From contig DAOVZK010000011.1 in NCBI GenBank assembly GCA_030635145.1, positions 1 through 48,831 of the forward strand: a stretch of DNA of 48,831 bases, read 5' to 3'. The notes under the pieces are model-generated. The model was given only the letters and a program-made list of their open reading frames with translations. It did no database searches and had not been told where the DNA came from. Origin of the DNA: Planctomycetota bacterium (lineage in GTDB: Bacteria > Planctomycetota > Phycisphaerae > SM23-33). Within the stretch, counting starts at the first letter, position 1. Each line of letters starts with the position of its first letter. This document shows, piece after piece, positions 33,219 to 43,107 of the stretch. The translations under genes and the position numbers were made by a program.

Positions 33219-34964
33219 ATGATAGTAGCCCACATCACTCACGAAGCCGTTGAAAAAATCGGCGGAATCGGCACCGTTATCGCCGGACTAACCACCGCCG
33301 ACGCCTACACCCGCGAAGTTTCCCGCACCATCCTTGCCGGGCCAATGCTCACCAGCGATCAGCCGGTAAATGAGCGGTTGGGCAAGAACGGCCGAATCTT
33401 GTACAGCTCGCTCGACGAAATAACTCCGCCCGAGTGGCGAGAAAAATTCTTACCGATCGAGCGAACGTATGATGTCGGGATTATCTATGGGCTGCGGAAA
33501 ATTTTCGAACCATACAGCGGCCGCGAAGTGGAAGTAGAGGTGCTGCTGGTTAATGTTTTTCACGTGAATCATACGCGGTTGAATTTGTTTAAGGGCGAGT
33601 TGTTCAAGAAGTTCGACGTGGCTTCGCAGGAATTCGAAAACGTGTGGGAGTACGAGCAGTACGTCCGCATTGCCGAGCCGCTCTTCGAGGCGTTTAAGGT
33701 TCTCGGTGCACGCGGTAAGGACGAACCGCTGCTGATGTTGTCGCACGAATACATGGGTATGCCGACGGTGCTCAAGGCAATTCTCTCGGGCGATGACAAA
33801 GTTAAGACGGTATTCTACGCGCACGAGGTTGCGTCTGTTCGGCCGATAGTGGAACGCGAGCCCGGCCATGATACGATGTTCTACAATGTCATGGAACATG
33901 CCGACAAGCAGGGTAAAACACTGGAAGAAATTTTTCCGCAGTGCCGCAGCAATTTTAAGCATTCGCTGGTGAAGGCGGCGAAGTATTGCGATCATGTTTT
34001 TTGCGTTGGCGATTACATTGTCAAAGAGCTGCACTTTTTGGACGATCATTTTTACCGCATGGGTATCGATCTGGTTTACAACGGCATCCCAGCCGAGCCT
34101 ATCACGCTGGAAGAAAAGCACACCAGCAGAAATATTCTCAAACAGTATTCAAAAAATCTTCTCGGAACCGAACCGACATGGACGTTTACGCATGTTGCCC
34201 GTCCGGTGCTTAGCAAGGGGCTTTGGCGGGATCTGCTGATTCTCGATAAAATGGAACCGCTGCTGCAAAAACGCGGTGAGACGGTGGTGTACTTTATGCT
34301 TGGCACGCTTGGGGGGCAGCGGCGTGGGCAGATTGTGCGGAATATGGAACGCAATTACGGCTGGCCGGTGGAGCATGAGCTGGGGTATCCCGATCTTTGC
34401 GGCGGTGAGGAACTGGTGGCTGAGACGTTTGAGATTTTCAACCAGACGCATACGGCATCGCGGGCGATACTCGTGAATCAGTGGGGGTTCAATCATTCTG
34501 CGTGTGGAGATCGTATGCCGGCCGAAACCACAATATCGCATTTGCGTCGCGGCTGCGATTTGGAATTCGGCTTGAGCGTTTACGAACCGTTTGGGATATC
34601 GCAGTTTGAACCGCTGAGCTTCGGGGCGTTGTGCGTGGTGTCGAACGTTTGCGGATGCATGGGGTTTGCCAACGCCGCCGACCCCGACGGAAAATTCGAC
34701 AACATCATCGAAGGAAATTTCCTGCACGTAAAACCGTCGCTGGAGATCGACGACTTGCTGAATCTTACGATTCCTGATCGCGATAGCGTGGAGGGGCTTG
34801 AGGCAGGGCGGTTGGCGAAGAAAATCGTGGCTCGCTTACCACGTGACGATAAGGCCATGGAAAAACGCATCGCCGACGGGCTTGAACTTTCGCGGAGAAT
34901 GAGCTGGGAGCATGTCGTGCAAAACTACTTCATGCCAAGCTTAGGAAAAGTTGTTACCGAATAA
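33219..34964 (+). CDS. Glycogen/starch-synthase-like glycosyltransferase
   Basis: 581 residues, GT-B. The N-terminus IVAHITHEAVEKIGGIGTVIAGL has the Gly-Gly loop that binds the ADP/UDP-sugar in glycogen synthases (K-x-G-G-like, here KIGGIG). Further VKTVFYAHEVASVRPI, CDHVFCVGDYIVKEL, VYNGIPAEP and the C-terminal CDLEFGLSVYEPFGISQFEPLSFGALCVVSN with the EPFG...E element of the donor site. Longer than GlgA (~480). The true product (glycogen, another alpha-glucan) is not certain. AAAGG ribosome site; the promoter region abuts or lies within the fold-back element. Confidence 0.75.
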   Translation: MIVAHITHEAVEKIGGIGTVIAGLTTADAYTREVSRTILAGPMLTSDQPVNERLGKNGRILYSSLDEITPPEWREKFLPIERTYDVGIIYGLRKIFEPYSGREVEVEVLLVNVFHVNHTRLNLFKGELFKKFDVASQEFENVWEYEQYVRIAEPLFEAFKVLGARGKDEPLLMLSHEYMGMPTVLKAILSGDDKVKTVFYAHEVASVRPIVEREPGHDTMFYNVMEHADKQGKTLEEIFPQCRSNFKHSLVKAAKYCDHVFCVGDYIVKELHFLDDHFYRMGIDLVYNGIPAEPITLEEKHTSRNILKQYSKNLLGTEPTWTFTHVARPVLSKGLWRDLLILDKMEPLLQKRGETVVYFMLGTLGGQRRGQIVRNMERNYGWPVEHELGYPDLCGGEELVAETFEIFNQTHTASRAILVNQWGFNHSACGDRMPAETTISHLRRGCDLEFGLSVYEPFGISQFEPLSFGALCVVSNVCGCMGFANAADPDGKFDNIIEGNFLHVKPSLEIDDLLNLTIPDRDSVEGLEAGRLAKKIVARLPRDDKAMEKRIADGLELSRRMSWEHVVQNYFMPSLGKVVTE

Positions 34965-35029
34965 CCGAATAGCTACCGACCCATAGCATGGGGCGGCATT
35001 ATTATTTACATGCGGCGTTGCCGCCCGCG

Positions 35030-35320
35030 AGCCGCGGAGGGTCGTAGCACGACAGGCCCGGCAACGCCGGTGGTTATTAATCAGCGGGAGTGACAATTAT
35101 TGTTGCTCCCGCTGATCTTCTTATATTCTTCTTTTCTGTCATCCTCGTGAAAACGGGGATCCAGTTCTTTTCTTACGCGGTCATTGCGAGGAGCGCAGCG
35201 ACGCGGCAATCTAGGCTTCTGTCATCCTCGTGACAAGAGGGGAAAAACGTGGTTGCAAACACCGCAACCACGGCACCCGCCTGTCATCCTCGTGGAAACG
35301 GGGATCCAGTTTTTTCTTCG
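35030..35320. repeat. Palindromic repeat cluster
   Basis: Contains GTCGTAGCACGACAGGC (35041), three CTGTCATCCTCG units (35136, 35218, 35281; two complete to GGATCCAG), GTCATTGCGAGGAGCG...GGCAATCT (35180) and a GGTTGCAAACACCGCAACC hairpin (35250). Together with the elements at 35428 and 35645 they fill 34965-35872, which has no gene. Confidence 0.8.
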
Positions 35321-35427
35321 TAGGGTCGGCCATTGCCGACCATCTTTCCGGGTAGCCATGAAAGAATTAAATATCCAACACCCAACACGGAATATCCAAT
35401 ATCCAAGGTAAAGAGCTTCGCAATCTG

Positions 35428-35635
35428 AACCCCGCAGGGGTGGTCAGAGTTTAGCCGGGGGTGCAACCCCCGGTATAAAAGCCTTCAAAAATAGTAGCCC
35501 TGAAAGGGCGACAGCAACTTTGCAATTCCACACACGATTCCTTCGGGACTTTTTCTTTTTTATATCCGCTATCCGGGGGTTCGCTACGCTTCACCCCCGG
35601 CTAAATCCTTATCGCCCTTTCAGGGCTAATTATTA
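35428..35635. mobile_element. Transposase-less relative of the 6.1-kb element
   Basis: Left part AACCCC-GCA-GGGGT...GTTTAGCC-GGGGGTGCAACCCCC and right part CCTTCGGGACT...CCGGGGGT...ACCCCCGGCTAAAT...GCCCTTTCAGGGC match the two ends of the 6072-6745 element, joined by only ~60 bases. An extra AGCCCTGAAAGGGC hairpin lies at 35496. Same order and orientation of ends, no coding sequence. Confidence 0.7.
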
Positions 35636-35644
35636 GGATCGCCT

Positions 35645-35760
35645 CTTTTCTGTCATCCTCGACCCCGATCGAGGATCTAGGGAAATTTTCAATGACAACC
35701 GTATGGTCAACGATTCTACTACGTCCCCTGGATCCCCGCCTGCGCGAGGATGACAGAAAA
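35645..35760. repeat. Pair of inverted CTGTCATCC units
   Basis: CTGTCATCCTCGACCCCGAT... at about 35650 and the inverted CTGGATCCCCGCCTGCGCGA... at about 35729 face each other around some 50 unique bases. The remainder to 35872 (GCTACCGG, CCTAGTGCC) has no recognisable content. Confidence 0.65.
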
Positions 35761-35872
35761 CACAATAACGCCACCGGTGCTACCGGAGGTAATAAAAAAC
35801 GCCTAGTGCCGAGCCCCTAAGCCCTATTGCCTGCGATGCTATCGCCCTCCAGTGTTACTGGTGCCTCGCCTG

Positions 35873-37177
35873 CTACCGGGCGGTGAGTTCTTTACTGATT
35901 CTCACGGCGCACCAGTCGCGGCCGCACATCGAGCAGTAGTCGTTATCACCATCGTCGGAAATGTCGTTCCCGCGGGTGCGAATTTCTTGCGCCGTTTCGC
36001 TGTCAAACGCCAAGTCGATTTGCTTTTTCCAGTCGAAGTTTGCACGGGCGTCAGAAATTTTGTCGTCCCAGTCGCGTGCGCCGGGTAAATGCCTCGCGAC
36101 GTCGGCGGCGTGGGCAGCGATTTTATAGGATACGCAGCCGGTTTTGACGTCTTCGGGTTGCGGTAAGGCCAGGTGTTCTGTCGGTGTGACGTAGCACAAA
36201 AAGCTCGCGCCCCAATAGGCTGCCGCCGTTGCGCCGATGGACGACGTGATATGGTCGTACCCCGGAAAAGCGTCGGTAACGATTGGGCCGAGCACGTAAA
36301 ACGGGGCACCGTCGCAGATTTCCTGCTGCCGCTCCATATTCATTTGAATCTGATCGAACGGAACATGGCCCGGGCCTTCGACCATGACCTGCACGCCCGA
36401 CTCGCGGGATCGCATGACCAGTTCCCCGAGCGTTTCAAGCTCAGCGAACTGTGCTTCGTCGGAGGCGTCGGCGAGACAGCCGGGGCGAAGTCCGTCGCCC
36501 AACGAATACGCCACGTCATACTGCCGCATTATCGCACTGATCTCGTCGAACAGTTCATACATGGGGTTTTCGCTGTTGTGGTAGTTCATCCACTTACCCA
36601 GCAGCGATCCGCCACGCGAACAGATACCGAGTTTGCGTTTCGATATCAGCGGAAGATGTTTGCGGAGGAATCCGGCGTGGATGGTGAAAAAATCGACGCC
36701 CTGGGCAGCTTGTTTTTCTACAGTCGCGAGGATGTCGTCTTTGGTGAGTTCTTCGATCGGTTTGTCGACTATCATCGAATACATCGGAACGGTGCCGATG
36801 GGGACGGTGGCGTTGGCGATGAGATGTTCGCGGATTTCGTCGAGATTTCCTCCGCCGGTCGAAAGGTCCATGACCGCGTCGGCACCGTATTTGACGGCCC
36901 ATTGTAGTTTAACGAGTTCTTCGTTTTTACAGCTGCGGTTGGGGCTGGCCCCGATGTTGGCGTTGATCTTTGTGGTTATCGCACGGCCGATTCCGCAGGG
37001 GTCGAGACGAAGTGCACCTTCGCGGGTTCCTGCAAGATGGTTGCGGTTGGCGGGGATAACTAATCGCCCGGTAGCAAGTTCGCTTCGGATGGTTTCGGGT
37101 GATACGTTTTCGCGCTCGGCGACGCGTTTCATTTCGGGGGTAATAATTCCGGAATTCGCTTGTTGGTACTGTGTCAT
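35873..37177 (-). CDS. thiC: Phosphomethylpyrimidine synthase
   Basis: 434 residues from ATG 37177 (MTQYQQANSGIITPEM). Radical-SAM enzyme turning aminoimidazole ribotide into HMP-phosphate in thiamine synthesis. Seen: INANIGASPNRS, GADAVMDLSTGG, CSRGGSLLGKWM, VMVEGPGHVPFDQI and the C-terminal cluster ligands C-S-M-C-G-R-D-W-C (CxxCx4C). It lacks the long N-terminal domain of plant-type proteins; this is the common bacterial length. Controlled by a TPP riboswitch and terminator immediately upstream. No other thi gene adjoins. Confidence 0.95.
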   Translation of the reverse strand: MTQYQQANSGIITPEMKRVAERENVSPETIRSELATGRLVIPANRNHLAGTREGALRLDPCGIGRAITTKINANIGASPNRSCKNEELVKLQWAVKYGADAVMDLSTGGGNLDEIREHLIANATVPIGTVPMYSMIVDKPIEELTKDDILATVEKQAAQGVDFFTIHAGFLRKHLPLISKRKLGICSRGGSLLGKWMNYHNSENPMYELFDEISAIMRQYDVAYSLGDGLRPGCLADASDEAQFAELETLGELVMRSRESGVQVMVEGPGHVPFDQIQMNMERQQEICDGAPFYVLGPIVTDAFPGYDHITSSIGATAAAYWGASFLCYVTPTEHLALPQPEDVKTGCVSYKIAAHAADVARHLPGARDWDDKISDARANFDWKKQIDLAFDSETAQEIRTRGNDISDDGDNDYCSMCGRDWCAVRISKELTAR

Positions 37178-37217
37178 CGTGTTCTCAATTTTAGGCAAGG
37201 TACTGTTGGCAGGGCAT

Positions 37218-37249
37218 AAAAAAAACCGCTGCACTGACTAGGCAAGCGG
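37218..37249 (-). terminator. Riboswitch-controlled terminator of thiC
   Basis: Minus strand: CCGCT(T)GC...GCAGCGG stem (7 bp, one bulge) followed by eight T, located between the TPP aptamer and the thiC start. Placement indicates control by premature termination. Confidence 0.8.
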
Positions 37250-37265
37250 CGAAATGATTTCACAG

Positions 37266-37391
37266 CGTCGCTTCCCTACGCAGCTCGTCCGGGGATTGCG
37301 GTTAACTGCACCGCGGTCTGGCCGGATCTGCTGATCAGGTTCGAAGGGTCATTCTCAGTTGCAATCCTTCGGGTCGCAACGCCCCTAGCGA
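37266..37391 (-). promoter_or_regulatory. TPP riboswitch (THI element) of thiC
   Basis: On the minus strand the conserved THI-box blocks appear in order: CTAGGGG, CTGAGAATGACCCTTCGAACCTGATC, and after a longer, base-paired P3 insert, GCGTAGGGAAGC. Binds thiamine pyrophosphate. With the adjacent terminator it should reduce thiC transcription when thiamine is plentiful. Confidence 0.95.
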
Positions 37392-37560
37392 ACGGCAACA
37401 GGATAACAATCTCACGGTGCAATCACAAGTTTTTTCGCAAGTTTCCCAAAATTTGTCAGCATTCGGAGCGCACAAAAAAAAGGCAGGCCGCAATGACCTG
37501 CCTTCGTTTATCGTAAGCGTTGACACTCTTTTTCCTGTCAATCTGTTCAAAATCTTTTTT

Positions 37561-37721
37561 TTTTGACAGGATTACAGGATTAGCTATGAATTATTGAAAA
37601 GAAAACAAGCTGTTGGGTGCTAACTGAAAACGCCATTGCGACGAATACAAATTCCCATGTAAATTAATCCTGATTAACAGGATTTTCTAGCCCTATTTCT
37701 CATCCTGTGATCCTGTCAAAA
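37561..37721. mobile_element. MITE-like element, family D, copy 1
   Basis: 161 bp between TTTTGACAGGATTACAGGAT (37561-37580) and ATCCTGTGATCCTGTCAAAA (37702-37721), 20-bp inverted ends with one mismatch. Interior holds TAATCCTGATTAACAGGAT near 37666, a second palindrome. The flank CGTAAGCGTT..ACACTCTTTTTCCTGT just before it (37512) is shared with copy 3, so the unit may be ~210 bp. Lies between thiC's riboswitch and rho. Confidence 0.8.
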
Positions 37722-37766
37722 TTTTGCCATGAATGGTTAGCGTTTATCAATTAAAATTCGCAACCG

Positions 37767-38921
<1,155 letters not shown>

Positions 38922-39190
38922 AACAGAAATCCTCTAGAATAATATGGTATTTGCCCCGACGGAATCGGGGCGACAAAACTCAGCGGCGCAACCAAACATG
39001 CTTAACGCAGAGTTCCCTTTTAGAACTTTTATTTGTGGCCTTTTTCCTGAGAGCAAACACAAATCAAATCCGGTACCGCCTGCAACTTACGGGAAGACTC
39101 ACACTACGCGAGCCTGAAAGCAAACCCCGAACAAGTGAAAAACAGGCTTTTAGAGAACCGGGGGTTCCCACCCTCAAATGAACTTCAATC
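38922..39190 (-). promoter_or_regulatory. Long structured leader of rho
   Basis: About 270 untranslated bases between the promoter at 39193 and rho. Minus-strand hairpins: GGGAACC-CCC-GGTTCTC, AGCCTG...CAGGCT around a ~30-base loop, and GCCCCGA-TTCCG-TCGGGGC about 30 bases before the ribosome site. Rho is known to limit its own expression through its leader in other bacteria; the same is plausible here. Confidence 0.45.
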
Positions 39191-39192
39191 TA

Positions 39193-39222
39193 TTTATATC
39201 ACTGGATGTCGGAAAAGTCCAA
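39193..39222 (-). promoter_or_regulatory. Promoter of rho
   Basis: Minus strand -35 TTGGAC (39222-39217), 18-base spacer, -10 TATAAA (39198-39193). The preceding 39223-39320 stretch is AT-rich with no gene. Confidence 0.5.
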
Positions 39223-39320
39223 TAATTTTCATAAGTAAAAAAACTTTTTTTACGCCGATATTTTTTATACCAAACGATTGAGATGCGGGCATCGGCCGCG
39301 GACAGCATGAGTCCTGCAGA

Positions 39321-40055
39321 TCAATCGTAAATTGCTTTAAGCGCATCGGCCAGGTTGACTTTGTTTTCATACAAAGCCTTGCCGACGATTACCCCATCGC
39401 ATGAAATTTCTTGGCAGCGTGTAATGTCGTCGATGCTTCCGACCCCCCCGGAGGCAACGATCGGAACGGTGGTGGTTTTTACCAGCTCGCCTGTCGCTTC
39501 GATGTTCACCCCTTCGAGCATTCCGTCGCGGGCGATGTCGGTGTATACGATCGCGCCGAGATCGCTGCCATTAACGCGTGCGGCGAGTTCGACGGCGGTG
39601 ATGTCGAGCTGTTGTGTCCAGCCTTCGGCGGCGACGAATCCGTTTCGGGCATCAAGCCCGAGGGCGATATTTTTGTTGCAGATATTGTTGCTACCCAGCA
39701 GCTGTTCGAACCAGTCCCAGTTTTTCAGGGCCGCCGACCCGATAACAGTTCGCGAAACTCCCGCCTCCAGCAGCAGGGCGATCCGCTTGTCGTCGCGAAT
39801 TCCGCCGCCACACTGAACCTGCACGCCGGTTCCCGACAGCATTTTGCAGATGTCGGCGATAACTTTTGTATTGGTCAGTTCGCCGCTGCGTGCTGCGTCG
39901 AGGTCGACGATGTGAATCCATTTCGTCCCGGCGTCAACGAACTGCTGGGCCTGCTGCAGCGGGTTGTCGGAATATGTGGTTTGCAGATCGTAATCCCCAC
40001 GTTGCAGCCGTACTACTTTTCCATCCCGAAGGTCGATTGCCGGTAAAATATCCAT
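39321..40055 (-). CDS. hisA: Phosphoribosylformimino-AICAR ribotide isomerase HisA
   Basis: 244 residues, (beta/alpha)8 barrel, fourth step of histidine synthesis. MDILPAIDLRDGKVVRL holds the catalytic Asp8; VQCGGGIRDD and VIGSAALKN bind phosphate; IVYTDIARDGMLEGVN holds the second Asp; IVASGGVGSIDD is the last phosphate loop. The start overlaps the hisH stop by one base (TAATG) with GTGGAG upstream, so the two are translationally coupled. HisF is not in the window. Confidence 0.95.
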   Translation of the reverse strand: MDILPAIDLRDGKVVRLQRGDYDLQTTYSDNPLQQAQQFVDAGTKWIHIVDLDAARSGELTNTKVIADICKMLSGTGVQVQCGGGIRDDKRIALLLEAGVSRTVIGSAALKNWDWFEQLLGSNNICNKNIALGLDARNGFVAAEGWTQQLDITAVELAARVNGSDLGAIVYTDIARDGMLEGVNIEATGELVKTTTVPIVASGGVGSIDDITRCQEISCDGVIVGKALYENKVNLADALKAIYD

Positions 40056-40675
40056 TACAACTCCACGAAATTCTTCAACATTTGCAGCCCGACATCCTGG
40101 CTTTTCTCGGGGTGAAATTGCGTAGCAAAAACATTACCCGACCACACTGCTGACGGGAAATCGTATCCGTAATTAGTGCGGGCAGCGACGATTTTTTCGT
40201 TCAGTGTCACGACATGATAGCTGTGTACAAAATAGACGTAGGAATTATTTTTGATGTTGCGAAACAGCGGGCAGTCGCTGCGGATGTCGATCTGGTTCCA
40301 GCCCATGTGCGGAATCTTCAGCTTATTTCCGATAACGCCCTGAGGTAGATCGAATTTTACGACCTTTCCCGGAAACACCCCAAGCCCCGTGTGCTGCCCG
40401 TCTTCGTATGACAGGTCGAACAGCAGCTGATAACCGAGGCATATTCCGAGGAAGAGGCGGCCGTTGCGGATGGAGTCGATTATCACCGCAGCCAACCCCG
40501 TGCTTTGCAGTCGGTCGATGGCATCGGCAAACGCGCCGACACCGGGGAGCACGATTTTTTCCGCCGCGGTAATTTCGCTCGGGGAAGACACGATCTGCGC
40601 ATCGGCCCCGACATGCTCCAGTGCTTTTTGGACACTGCGAAGGTTACCCATACCATAGTCAACAACAGCTATCAT
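40055..40675 (-). CDS. hisH: Imidazole glycerol phosphate synthase glutaminase subunit HisH
   Basis: 206 residues. Class I glutamine amidotransferase supplying ammonia to HisF. Starts IAVVDYGMGNLRSV; nucleophile Cys in FLGICLGYQLLF; His and Glu of the triad in FATQFHPEKSQ. Complete length. First his gene here, 90 bases after the OmpA-family gene on the same strand. Confidence 0.95.
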   Translation of the reverse strand: MIAVVDYGMGNLRSVQKALEHVGADAQIVSSPSEITAAEKIVLPGVGAFADAIDRLQSTGLAAVIIDSIRNGRLFLGICLGYQLLFDLSYEDGQHTGLGVFPGKVVKFDLPQGVIGNKLKIPHMGWNQIDIRSDCPLFRNIKNNSYVYFVHSYHVVTLNEKIVAARTNYGYDFPSAVWSGNVFATQFHPEKSQDVGLQMLKNFVEL

Positions 40676-40765
40676 GAATCAAACTTTCAGCCCGAGGAGA
40701 GCAAAAAACACCCACGGCCTTTTAATCTGGTGCCTAATGCCTATTGCCCAGTGCCTGGCCTTTAT

Positions 40766-41443
40766 CTATTTCACCACCATTATGTCGACACGGCGATTTT
40801 TGGATTTGCCGGTGCGGGTTTTATTGCTGGAGACGAAATGTGTTGCACCCATCGCGACGGTTTCGATGTTGTCCTTCGAGATGCCGTTACCGATGAGATA
40901 TCGCGTTACAGCCATCGCCCGATTCGCGGAAAGATCGAGGTTGTCTTTCCACTTTCTCTTGCTTTTTCTAATAGGATCGCTGTCGGTGAATCCGTAGACT
41001 CTTACGGGCAACCCGGGATAGGTGCTTTTGATATCTCGCACAACTCGCGAGAGTGCTCTGCGGCCGGTCTTGGTCAGCGTCGCCTTGCCGGAACCGAAAA
41101 GAACGTCGCTGCCGACGGAAATTTTATCTCCGAAGGTGCCTGTCTCCCAGCCGGTGGCAGTGATCTTAACGTCGGTGGATTGTCCGAGCTGACTTTCCAG
41201 CCGGCTGATTTTTTCATTCTTCTTTACAATGGTGTCCTCTTTAGACTTAACAAGGAGGTCCATTTCTTCGATTAAGTTTTGTTTATCCTGCACCTGCCCG
41301 CGAAGGTTGTCGTTGTCCACCTTCAGGAGGTCGTTTTGGTTTCGCAGTTTCATGGACTGCGCTTTGTAGTCTGTACAACCTCCTGCAAAAATGGTGGCAA
41401 CCAGGCCGAGCAAAGCTACACTAACGTAAATTGTTCTTTTCAT
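40766..41443 (-). CDS. OmpA-family lipoprotein (Pal-like)
   Basis: 225 residues. Signal peptide with FAGGC, lipidated Cys23. A coiled-coil stretch (about 30-80, LRNQNDLLKVDNDNLRGQ and following) leads to a C-terminal OmpA peptidoglycan-binding domain: DVLFGSGKATLTKTGRRAL, VRVYGFTDSDP, LDLSANRAMAVTRYL and NRRVDIMV. It tethers the outer membrane to peptidoglycan. The ATG after GAGGAGAATAATT is preferred over a TTG five codons upstream. Might be the first gene of a unit with hisHA, but the gap of 90 bases leaves that open. Confidence 0.88.
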   Translation of the reverse strand: MKRTIYVSVALLGLVATIFAGGCTDYKAQSMKLRNQNDLLKVDNDNLRGQVQDKQNLIEEMDLLVKSKEDTIVKKNEKISRLESQLGQSTDVKITATGWETGTFGDKISVGSDVLFGSGKATLTKTGRRALSRVVRDIKSTYPGLPVRVYGFTDSDPIRKSKRKWKDNLDLSANRAMAVTRYLIGNGISKDNIETVAMGATHFVSSNKTRTGKSKNRRVDIMVVK

Positions 41444-41752
41444 AATTATTCTCCTCAATTAACTTAAGAGCATCTAACACAAAATTCCCAGGTAGCCCAG
41501 ATTAAGGTCACCGGTAAGCCCTCAGCTGCGTGCACCAAGCACACAACCGCTTTTTAGAGCCAACCACCATGTCCGTCGAAGCGGATTATACCAGTCTTCC
41601 CAGCAGGATAACAACAATACCCCCGGACTTTTTTGAAAAAACTCACCAGAATTTTTTGGATATACCCTGATGCGTTCTTTTGTGGTGGATTAGATTTCAG
41701 TAATTTTTTCTGATTCTTACTGATATCTGATAACTGGCAGCTGAGAACTTTT
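41444..41752. other. Intergenic region, upstream of the ompA-family gene
   Basis: 309 bases downstream of prfA and upstream of the lipoprotein gene (both minus strand). AT-rich, with a short TATCTGATAACTGGCAGCTGAGAA palindromic-looking stretch near 41730. I find no gene, no clear terminator for prfA and no repeat copy. Confidence 0.5.
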
Positions 41753-42871
41753 TTAGATATTTGCCAGCCGCTGGGCCTTGTCGTGGGTGACAAGGGCATC
41801 GAGTAGCGGGTCCAAATTTCCGCCGATAATGCGGTCGAGATTGAAATTTGCCCCTTCTTGCCCTTCGCCTTTTAGGCGGTGGTCGGTGCAGCGGTTCTGC
41901 GGAAAATTATAGGTTCGGACGCGTTGCGAACGGTCGCCGGACCCGATCATTTCTTTTCTGGTGGCAGCTTCGGCGGAGCTTTGCTTATGCCGGAAATGCT
42001 CGAAAACGCGGGCTGTCATAATCTGACGAGCCTTGGCTCGATTTTTGTGCTGCGATTTTTCGTCCCGCATCGAAACCGTAATGCCGGTTTCGACATGGTC
42101 CAACTTGATAGCTGACGCGTTTTTATTTACCGACTGCCCACCGGGGCCCCCGGCACAGCTGACGTGTTCGAGCACGTCTTTGTCCCAGTCGATATTGATG
42201 TCGATTGTTTCGGGTTCGGGGAGCACGGCGACGGTGGCGGCGGAGGTGTGAATTCTGCCTTGGCTTTCTGTTTTGGGAACGCGCTGAACACGATGCCCAC
42301 CGCCCTCATATCCCAGCCGCGCCCAAACACCGTCACCCTTGATGTTGATGATGACTTCCTTGAATCCGCCCATTTCGGTGGGCTTGGCGTCCATGAGTTC
42401 GATTTTCCATCGTCGCGATTCGGCGTAGCGGGTGTACATGTCGAGCAAATTGCCGCAGAAAAGCGCAGCCTCATCCCCGCCGGTACCCGCCCGGATTTCC
42501 ATGATGATCGACCCGATTTCCTGATCGACGCTCATAACCAAAAGTCCCTTGACCAAATCCATGGCATCCTCGGCCTGGTGGCGGAGGTCGTCGATTTCCA
42601 TGTTGGCGAGTTCTTTCAGGTCGGCGTCACCGTCGGGGTCGTCCAGAATCGCCTGGGCCTCGTCTCGCTGTTTGGAAAGATCCTTGAATGCTCGGTACGG
42701 TTCGATAATTTTGCGGAGGGCAGAGAGTTCTTTCGACAGCGCAACAATTTTTTTGTGGCCAGAGGCAATTGCGGGATCGTTCATCTGCCCGGTGATATCC
42801 ACGAAATGAGCATCAAGTTCCTCGAGTTTGGCAATCAAGCTGTCGGGGTGCTGGGTCATGTTATCTCGCAT
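41753..42871 (-). CDS. prfA: Peptide chain release factor 1
   Basis: 372 residues. Class I release factor for UAA/UAG. GGQ peptidyl-hydrolysis motif at 244-246 in CAGGPGGQSVNK; stop-codon tripeptide in HRVQRVPKTESQGRIHTSA is P-K-T (199-201), the RF1 P-x-T pattern rather than the SPF of RF2, with Lys at the variable position. ATG 42871 or ATG 42859 could be the start; neither has a strong ribosome site. prmC, often next to prfA, is absent. An AT-rich repeat (42881-43039) lies directly upstream. Confidence 0.95.
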   Translation of the reverse strand: MRDNMTQHPDSLIAKLEELDAHFVDITGQMNDPAIASGHKKIVALSKELSALRKIIEPYRAFKDLSKQRDEAQAILDDPDGDADLKELANMEIDDLRHQAEDAMDLVKGLLVMSVDQEIGSIIMEIRAGTGGDEAALFCGNLLDMYTRYAESRRWKIELMDAKPTEMGGFKEVIINIKGDGVWARLGYEGGGHRVQRVPKTESQGRIHTSAATVAVLPEPETIDINIDWDKDVLEHVSCAGGPGGQSVNKNASAIKLDHVETGITVSMRDEKSQHKNRAKARQIMTARVFEHFRHKQSSAEAATRKEMIGSGDRSQRVRTYNFPQNRCTDHRLKGEGQEGANFNLDRIIGGNLDPLLDALVTHDKAQRLANI

Positions 42872-42880
42872 GTAATGAAG

Positions 42881-43039
42881 CTCGAAATTCTAATCTCTAA
42901 ATACTAAACAAATCCGAAATTCAAATTTTCAAACTCTAAAACACAGCTATTCAGGCTTAATTGGCGAGTTTAGTTTTGAAAATTATGGTTTTGGGTATTC
43001 GATATTGTTTAGGATTTCGCTATTCGTATTTCGGATTTT
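42881..43039. repeat. AT-rich ~160-bp repeat, family E, copy 2 (inverted)
   Basis: Contains CTAATCTCTAAATACTAAAC on the left and ATTCGATATTGTTTAGG followed by CGGATTT on the right, the complements of the segments in copy 1 at 24429-24600. It begins 10 bases upstream of the prfA start codon. Confidence 0.65.
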
Positions 43040-43107
43040 ACGTATATACAGAAAAACACCGGAGCTTCGTATTACAAAGGCACCGGTGTTTATAAAATTT
43101 TGAGTAG

